From Begonia masoniana (taxonomy: Eukaryota; Streptophyta; Magnoliopsida; Cucurbitales; Begoniaceae): 64,000 nt of DNA. Shown here piece by piece: positions 60,966 through 64,000 of the stretch. The notes below the pieces were generated by a model. The model was given only the letters and a program-made list of their open reading frames with translations, ran no database searches and was not told the origin of the DNA. The position numbers were made by a program, and so were the translations under genes. The stretch's first letter is position 1. Each line of letters starts with the position of its first letter. The stretch covers positions 28,887,133 through 28,951,132 of the forward strand of contig CM039502.1 of the NCBI GenBank assembly GCA_022432975.1. Reading direction: 5' to 3'.

Positions 60966-61808
60966 CAAAGACAGTCTTTGGACTTTTAAAATAACAGGCA
61001 GACTCTCGGCGACGTTATCAGACGATAACGTCTTTAGACTTTTAAAATAACAGGTAGACTCTCGGCGACATTATTGTAGACGATAACTTTGGACGATAAC
61101 ACTTAACCGAATAAAAGAACAGAAACAGAAGGAAAAATAGGCCATTAATTTGAAGGCAGAATGGACGTGGACGACTGTTTTACAGAAGAGAATGACAATT
61201 TTTTTACTGAAGGCGTGGATGACTAACACTTAGCCAAATACTTGAAAACTCGAAAGACAGAAACTGAAAGGCAAATTAGACAACATTTAACAGAAGAACT
61301 TATAAAAGGAAGGCACAAGGATAGAAGATATAAAAACTTCAACCCCTCAAAACCCGATTCAAAACACAGTTTTTAAAACATGCATGAAAACATAACGGAG
61401 GTTAGAAAACGTGACAGAAGTTCAAGAAGACAAACTGCAGGATAGCTCTAAAACTCGAGACAATCCATGCACAACTTAAAAGAGGAAAACTCCAAGCAGT
61501 TCCAGAATATTTCAAAATACATATTCAATTGTTATAACAGAGGTTTAAAAAAAAACATTTACACAGATCTTAAACATCGTTTTAAAATCTCAGAAGTTGT
61601 ACAGAACTTGACATGCATTTTCCAGAATTCACCAAAATAGAAGTTTTAAAATCCCAACAGAGCCACTACAGATATGACTTGTATTTTAAAAACTTCACTC
61701 TCTCGGGACATAAATGTGTCTGGCTGCCACAACCATCCCCGAAATCTCGAGCCACAAACCACCTATGCATCGGACTGAGGAACAAAATCCTCTTCCACGG
61801 TTTCCGTA

Positions 61809-62315
61809 CCTACATCAGGGAGTTCAACTATGAGCCTAGAGCTCAGTAAGAATATATAAAAATGCAGTGATGCATATGCTATGCATGAATTTTCAGAAAT
61901 ACAGTGACATTACAGAACATTACTTTTCACTGGCAGGGGGTATGAGTGGGGCTTATAGGGGAACTGGCGCAGTAGGGTGCACTTTCAGGCACCATGCACT
62001 TTCAGGCACATTTCAGCAGTTAGAGCAGGGGGCCAGTCCCCGTCCCACACTTAACCGATACATTACATTCAGATTTTTATCTTTCTTAACTTCAAACCGT
62101 ATACAGAAAACCTTTGCATGAGCTTTCGGGAAAAATGTGTATGCATGGACTTTTATAGTGCTTAAACTTAATATAACAGACAACAGAAATAACGCAATAC
62201 GACGTGAAGGAAAAATACAGATAACTTATCTACCCAAAACAACCTGACAGAAATGAAAACCTAGTACCTCCGTGATGTAGGGCCTTAAGGACCAATCCTA
62301 CGGGTATGAACTTAC
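61809..62315 (-). other. Splice-like module, H LTR
   Basis: Sense donor CAG|GTAAGT starts at 62315 and acceptor GATGTAG|GTA ends at 61810 (506 bp). The arm 62273-62281 (TGATGTAGG) pairs with 61809-61817 (CCTACATCA), again followed by GGAG/CTCC after one mismatch. Confidence 0.6.
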
Positions 62316-62933
62316 CTGTGGTTGTAGAGCTGAATACTTTGTTCACACGTCCTTGGTGATCAAAACCTATATCGTGAATAATCGAGCTGTCAACCCTAAA
62401 CATTCGTAAAACTAAAAGTAACTAACCTAAACTCGTTAACTAGTGAAAAACAGTTACCTGTAACAGAGAAAATTGAAGAAAATAGGAGAACAAAGTTTTG
62501 GAAATTTGTCTCAGTCGCCTGGAAGAGAGAAAACAGGAAGGAAGAGAAGAAACAGAGAGATGAAATGAAGGTTTCACATAGGAGGAAAAACATGGCTTCT
62601 TCAACAAGTTGAGCACTTGGCATCCAACCATTGGCTCCCTCCCACCAACCTTAATTGGCTTTCCATTTTGCTCTTCCATTGATTTCTAACCAAAATGTTT
62701 TGTTTTGGTTACACTTAGTTTGGCTTTCCAATTTAAATTGTTATTTAAATTCTTCGATTCGTTTTTCTCAACAATCCATCTTTCCTGCAAGGCATCGCAA
62801 AATTCTAATAAAAACACACATTTTATTAATGGCCAATCCATCCCATTTAATAGTTCAAGGAATAATTACATGGCTAAAATGTCGGGTGTTACATTCCACC
62901 CACCTTAACAGAAATTTTGTCCCCAAAATTTGC

Positions 62934-64000
62934 CTAAGCAAGGAAGTCCGGATATTGGGCCTTAACGTCCTGCAGTCTTTCCCAAGCGGCTTCCTCCACA
63001 TTATGATTGCGCCATAAAACTTTCACCAGTGGAACCACCTTGTTGCGCAGCACCTTGACTGAAGTATCCAAAATCTGTATTGGCTTTTCTTCATATATCA
63101 GTGTCGGCATGACATCTATGTCCACCAGTTCCACGATCTGAGTTGGATCTCGCACGCACTTCCTCAGCATCGAAACATGAAAAATGTTGTGAACACCACC
63201 CATTGACGCTAGCAGCTGTAGTTTGTAGGCCATGCTCCCAACTCTCTTTAAGATGGGAAATGGCCCAACAAACCTTGGACTGAGCTTCTCTTTCTTGCCA
63301 AATCTCATCACGCCTTTGAAAGGTGACACCTTCAAGAATACTTCATCACCTTCAGCAAACTCCAAGTCTTTTCTCCTGTGGTCTACGTAGCTTTTCTGTC
63401 TACTCTGAGCAGTTTGAATTCTTTGTCTGATAGTAGCCACCATCTCAGATATCTGCTGTAATAACTTAGGGCCGACAAGTCTGGATTCTCCAACTTCATC
63501 CCAACATAATGGAGATCTGCATTTTCTACCATAAAGAGCTTCATATGGAGCCATACCGATCGTAGCCTGGTAGCTATTGTTGCAAGCGAACTTCAATAGC
63601 GGCAAATATCTACTCCAAGGAGCATGAAATTCCAGCACACACGACCTTAACATATCCTCAAGTATCTGAATTATTCTCTCTGATTGTCCATCAGTCTGTG
63701 GATGAAATGTTGTGCTGAAGTTTAACTTGGTACCCAAGGAGTGTTGTAAGCTTTTTTAGAACCTCGACGTGAACCTAGGGTCCCGGTCAGATACAATTGA
63801 TACTGGTACCCCATGCAGTTTGATGATCTCGCTTATGTATAATTCTGCATATTGGTCCATAGAGAACATCGTCTTCACAGGTAGAAAATGGGCCGACTTT
63901 GTTAGTCTATCTACAATAACCCATATGCTATTATGACCTTTAGTCATCCTCGGTAGGCCAACAACGAAGTCCATAGTGATGTTCTCCCACTTCCATTCAG
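62934..64000 (-). pseudogene. Element H pol 3' end (integrase), partial
   Basis: Integrase core [24 protein letters not shown] and GQSERIIQILEDM, then HNIFHVSMLRKC and the EEAAWERLQDVKAQYP end, as in element B. A TAA at 63756-63758 replaces the conserved Trp after TSRF; the frame is unchanged beyond it. The rest of pol, gag and the 5' LTR lie beyond 64000. Confidence 0.9.

Larger units (their letters stand above)
60135..62893 (-). mobile_element. Element H 3' LTR
   Basis: 2759 bp, TGTGACGACCC to CGGGTGTTACA on plus, the reverse orientation of solo LTR F. Next to it, minus-strand GTTAAGGTGGGTGGAA (62894-62909) is the polypurine tract, then pol. The far LTR lies outside the window, so no target duplication can be checked. 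A CCGTGGACGTTTGCACTAAA array lies at 60780-60965. Confidence 0.88.

Overview
The window is nuclear DNA of a flowering plant, most likely a eudicot. It carries two intron-containing plant genes with consensus GT..AG introns: a chloroplast inner-envelope COR413 protein and a GPI-anchored X8 protein. Most of the rest is plant LTR retrotransposon DNA plus an endogenous pararetrovirus. The species cannot be named from the sequence. No rRNA, tRNA, CRISPR or bacterial gene was seen.

Layout. 1-4703: 3' end of a Ty1/copia element of Sirevirus type (RNase H end, broken envelope-like ORF, several polypurine tracts, 3' LTR). 4734-4997: scrap of another retroelement. 5583-6226: Mutator-type MITE with a perfect 9-bp target duplication. 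7300-9729 (+): COR413im gene, six exons, apparently intact. 11092-12979 (-): X8/GPI gene, four exons, apparently intact and convergent with the first. 13.5-15.7 kb: minor repeats. 15.7-49.5 kb: a deeply nested retrotransposon block. 49.6-60.1 kb: a broken endogenous caulimovirid. 60.1-64 kb: LTR and 3' end of pol of another Ty3/gypsy element running off the window.

The nested block can be taken apart by 5-bp target duplications. Solo LTR C (18656-47710, GATTC) holds element A (21351-43984, ACCAC) and solo LTR D (44209-46938, CCTAC). A holds element B in its 5' LTR (31228-42240, CTTCT) and solo LTR J in pol (26681-29319). Solo LTR K (16354-18501, GCTAC) lies beside C. In the viral region, solo LTR F (50936-55494, ATCTC) interrupts the virus and itself contains solo LTR I (51653-53941, CACCT).

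The most interesting signal is an architecture shared by these divergent Ty3/gypsy LTRs. A TATA-like box lies about 130-185 bp into the LTR. A consensus 5' splice donor (AG|GTAAGT) follows. Then comes a branch-like TAGGCT..TAG element and a (T)GTAG|GT acceptor. A short sequence 30-50 nt after the donor is the reverse complement of the acceptor. The pairing is kept between families although its sequence changes (CATCA/TGATG against CAATA/TATTG), which looks like compensatory change. This suggests a conserved, structured intron in the transcribed leader of these LTRs. Fast-changing tandem arrays with shared core motifs sit next to it.

Two tandem duplications (about 1.35 kb at 18656-21350 and 1.0 kb at 55545-57562) have one copy with scattered small indels and may be assembly artefacts.
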